Positions 6,025 through 7,701 of a stretch of DNA of 7,701 bases are shown here, in pieces. The notes below the pieces were generated by a model. It saw only the letters and a program-made list of their open reading frames with translations. It was not told the origin of the DNA and ran no database searches. The DNA comes from Desulfovibrio sp. GTDB taxonomy: Bacteria > Desulfobacterota > Desulfovibrionia > Desulfovibrionales > Desulfovibrionaceae. Where the stretch lies: positions 1 to 7,701 of the forward strand of contig JALHHV010000096.1 in assembly GCA_022837365.1 (NCBI GenBank), read 5' to 3'. How positions within the stretch are numbered: the stretch's first letter is position 1; every line of letters begins with the position of its first letter. Both the position numbers and the translations under genes were made by a program.

Positions 6025-7581
6025 ATGATCGTTCGCGTGGCCTGCGCCGCCCTGCACGGGGTGGACGCCTTCCGGGTGGACCTGGAGGTGGACTTCGCCC
6101 GTCAGGGCATGCCTGCCTTCGTCATGGTGGGCCTGGCGGAAGGCGCCCTGCGCGAATCGCGCGAGCGGGTCTTCGCAGCCATGCGGGCCTGCAACCTGCG
6201 CCTGCCGCCCGCGCGCATCACCGTCAACCTCGCCCCTGCCGACCGCCGCAAGAGCGGGAGCGGCTTCGACCTTCCCCTTGCCATCGGCCTGCTGGCCGCC
6301 GCCGAAATCCTGCCCCAGGGCTGCACCGACGGATGGTTTCTGCTGGGTGAGCTGTCCCTGACCGGCGAACTGAAGCCCGTGCCGGGCGTGTTGCCCGTGG
6401 CGGTGCGCGCCCGCGCCGAAGGGGCGCGCGGCATGCTGGTGGCGGCGGACAACGCCGCCGAGGCCGCCGTGGTGGAAGGGCTGCCGGTGTATCCGGTGCG
6501 GTCGCTGGGCGAGGCGGCGGCCTTCCTGGCCGGGCAGGCGGACATTGCTGCCGTGCCTTCGGACGGGCGCGCCGCGTGGGAGCGCGGCCCGGAATGGCCC
6601 GTGGACTTCGCGGAGGTGAAGGGCCAGGAGCACGCCAAGCGGGCCATCGAAATCGCGGCGGCGGGCGCGCACAACCTGCTGTTCATCGGGCCGCCCGGCA
6701 GCGGCAAGACCATGCTGGCCCAGCGCATTCCCACGGTGCTGCCCCCGCTTTCCTTCGGCGAGGCGCTGGAGGTGACCACCATCTACAGCGTGGCGGGCCT
6801 GCTGGACGGGCAGGGGCTGATCACCCGCCGTCCCTTCCGCGCGCCGCACCACACCGTGTCCGACTACGGCCTGGTGGGCGGCGGGGCCAACCCGCGCCCC
6901 GGCGAGATTTCGCTGGCCCATCGCGGGGTGCTGTTCCTGGACGAACTGCCGGAATTCCGCAAGACCGCGCTGGAGGTGATGCGCCAGCCGCTGGAGGACG
7001 GCGTGGTGACCATCGCCCGCGCCGCCGTCTCGCTGACCTACCCGGCGGACAGCATGCTGGTGGCGGCCATGAATCCCTGCCCCTGCGGCTACAGGACCGA
7101 CGACCGGCACGCCTGCACCTGCCTCGGCCCGGCGGTGCAGCGCTACCGGGCGCGCCTTTCCGGCCCGTTGCTGGACCGCATCGACCTGCACGTGGAGGTG
7201 CCCGCCGTGCCCTACGAGGACTTGCGCGGCGGCCTCACCGGGAGTACGTCGGCCGAAATGCGCGGCCGCATCGCGGCGGCCCGCGCCGTGCAGGCGGCGC
7301 GGTACGCGGGCACCCCGTGCCGCACCAACGCGGACCTGACCGGCAGGCTGCTGGAGGAACACTGCGCCCTGGGCCCGGACGAGCACGCCTTTCTGGAGGG
7401 CGCGGTGCGCGCCCTGGCCCTGTCGGCGCGGGCGTACACGCGCATTCTGCGCATCGCGCGGACCATCGCGGATCTGGAGGCGGGACAAGCCGAACAGGCG
7501 CTGGCCGCCGCCGGTCCCATCCGGGTCGCCCACCTGGCCGAGGCCATCAACTGCCGCGCGCTGGACCGCGAACGATTGTAG
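6025..7581 (+). CDS. comM: ComM/YifB family Mg-chelatase-like AAA+ ATPase
   Basis: A 518-residue protein, the normal family length of about 500-510. In naturally competent bacteria ComM is a hexameric helicase that helps branch migration when incoming single-stranded DNA is integrated; the family is also common in species not known to be competent, and its role here is not shown. Seen: an N-terminal Lon-like fold region beginning MIVRVACAALHGVDAFRVDLEVD; Walker A GPPGSGKT at 222-229; the family signature RPFRAPHHTVS; PGEISLAHRG followed by Walker B VLFLDEL at 302-308; and a cysteine cluster NPCPCGY...CTC (Cys352, Cys354, Cys364, Cys366) that probably binds zinc. The Mg-chelatase C-terminal domain follows. 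The ATG at 6025 has AGGGGG at 6015-6020; the TTG just before it would add one residue. No competence genes are visible nearby. Confidence 0.95.
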   Translation: MIVRVACAALHGVDAFRVDLEVDFARQGMPAFVMVGLAEGALRESRERVFAAMRACNLRLPPARITVNLAPADRRKSGSGFDLPLAIGLLAAAEILPQGCTDGWFLLGELSLTGELKPVPGVLPVAVRARAEGARGMLVAADNAAEAAVVEGLPVYPVRSLGEAAAFLAGQADIAAVPSDGRAAWERGPEWPVDFAEVKGQEHAKRAIEIAAAGAHNLLFIGPPGSGKTMLAQRIPTVLPPLSFGEALEVTTIYSVAGLLDGQGLITRRPFRAPHHTVSDYGLVGGGANPRPGEISLAHRGVLFLDELPEFRKTALEVMRQPLEDGVVTIARAAVSLTYPADSMLVAAMNPCPCGYRTDDRHACTCLGPAVQRYRARLSGPLLDRIDLHVEVPAVPYEDLRGGLTGSTSAEMRGRIAAARAVQAARYAGTPCRTNADLTGRLLEEHCALGPDEHAFLEGAVRALALSARAYTRILRIARTIADLEAGQAEQALAAAGPIRVAHLAEAINCRALDRERL

Positions 7582-7590
7582 GCCATGAAG

Positions 7591-7611
7591 CGCCGCGCGG
7601 CACGCGCGGCG
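7591..7611 (+). terminator. GC hairpin after comM, possible transcript end
   Basis: CGCCGCGC (7591-7598) and GCGCGGCG (7604-7611) form a perfect 8-bp stem with loop GGCAC, ten bases after the comM stop. No T-run follows, so it is not a classical intrinsic terminator; it may protect the 3' end or work with Rho. Confidence 0.35.
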
Positions 7612-7643
7612 GGACGGACACACACATACCACGGAGCCGGTCC

Positions 7644-7660
7644 GTATCCTGGGGGGATAC
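7644..7660 (+). promoter_or_regulatory. Dyad abutting the next gene's start codon
   Basis: GTATCC (7644-7649) and GGATAC (7655-7660) form a perfect 6-bp inverted repeat with a 5-base loop. The right arm ends immediately before the ATG at 7661, and the loop plus arm contain the only Shine-Dalgarno-like G-run. It could mask the binding site in the RNA or be a protein operator. Confidence 0.35.
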
Positions 7661-7701
7661 ATGGACGAGAAACGGTATTGCGTGCATGCCGCGCTGGGAA
7701 C
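7661..7701 (+). CDS. Start of an unidentified gene, cut by the window edge
   Basis: An ATG at 7661, preceded by a run of six G (7651-7656), opens MDEKRYCVHAALG and stays open to the end of the window. Only 13 residues are visible, too few to identify a family. A competing ATG at 7585 also stays open, but it gives an Arg/His/Gly-rich peptide through the GC hairpin and looks like an artefact. Confidence 0.45.
   Translation, partial: MDEKRYCVHAALG

Noticed and set aside
6001..7662. A 553-codon open frame on the minus strand
   Set aside because: It is the antisense of comM, His/Gly/Arg-rich with no motif, and spans both ends of a confidently identified gene.
1..7701. CRISPR array, tRNA, rRNA, transposase or phage gene
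   Set aside because: I saw no regularly spaced direct repeats, no tRNA or rRNA signature and no transposase or integrase motif on either strand.

Overview
The window is GC-rich (by eye roughly 65-70 %), densely coded bacterial chromosome with ordinary housekeeping genes. The lepA-lepB-comM block, the Tat-exported DUF362 protein paired with a membrane polyferredoxin, and a near-perfect sigma-54 promoter together suggest a sulfate-reducing deltaproteobacterium of the Desulfovibrio / Nitratidesulfovibrio type. This assignment comes from gene style and general knowledge; no search was run.

Left part (1-2688, minus strand). Reading leftwards there are three genes. The first is a 97-residue secreted Met/His/Cys-rich protein (2395-2688). 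The second is a DUF362 protein with a twin-arginine signal (954-1806). The third is a NapH-like membrane protein with two 4Fe-4S ferredoxin motifs, which runs off the left edge (1-935). The last two are 18 bases apart and look like one redox operon. In the DUF362 gene the signal-peptide frame and the domain frame do not join: there is a frameshift in a GCC-rich tract near 1724-1743. Between the small gene and the DUF362 gene lie a GC-rich hairpin and a roughly 216-bp AT-richer element with imperfect inverted ends that looks like a MITE or dispersed repeat. The small gene's stop codon overlaps the end of that element.

Intergenic control region (2689-3203). The small secreted protein has a textbook -24/-12 sigma-54 promoter. 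Two related 19-bp dyads lie upstream, 52 bp apart (about five helical turns), as expected for an enhancer-binding activator. The same gap holds a possible sigma-70 promoter and a hairpin leader for lepA.

Right part (3204-7701, plus strand). lepA (elongation factor 4) is followed by a 131-bp element whose ends form an almost perfect 28-bp inverted repeat that includes the lepA stop codon. Its interior can fold into three hairpins. Next come a terminator-like hairpin, lepB (type I signal peptidase), and comM/yifB (Mg-chelatase-like AAA+ ATPase) 48 bases later. At the right edge a new gene seems to begin at 7661, with a dyad abutting its start codon.

The genes do not form one obvious pathway. 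lepA-lepB is a widely seen pairing linking translation and protein export, and the left-hand genes point to periplasmic redox or metal handling. The least ordinary signals are the sigma-54 module driving an unrecognised small metal-ligand-rich protein, the broken DUF362 gene, and the two structured intergenic elements.
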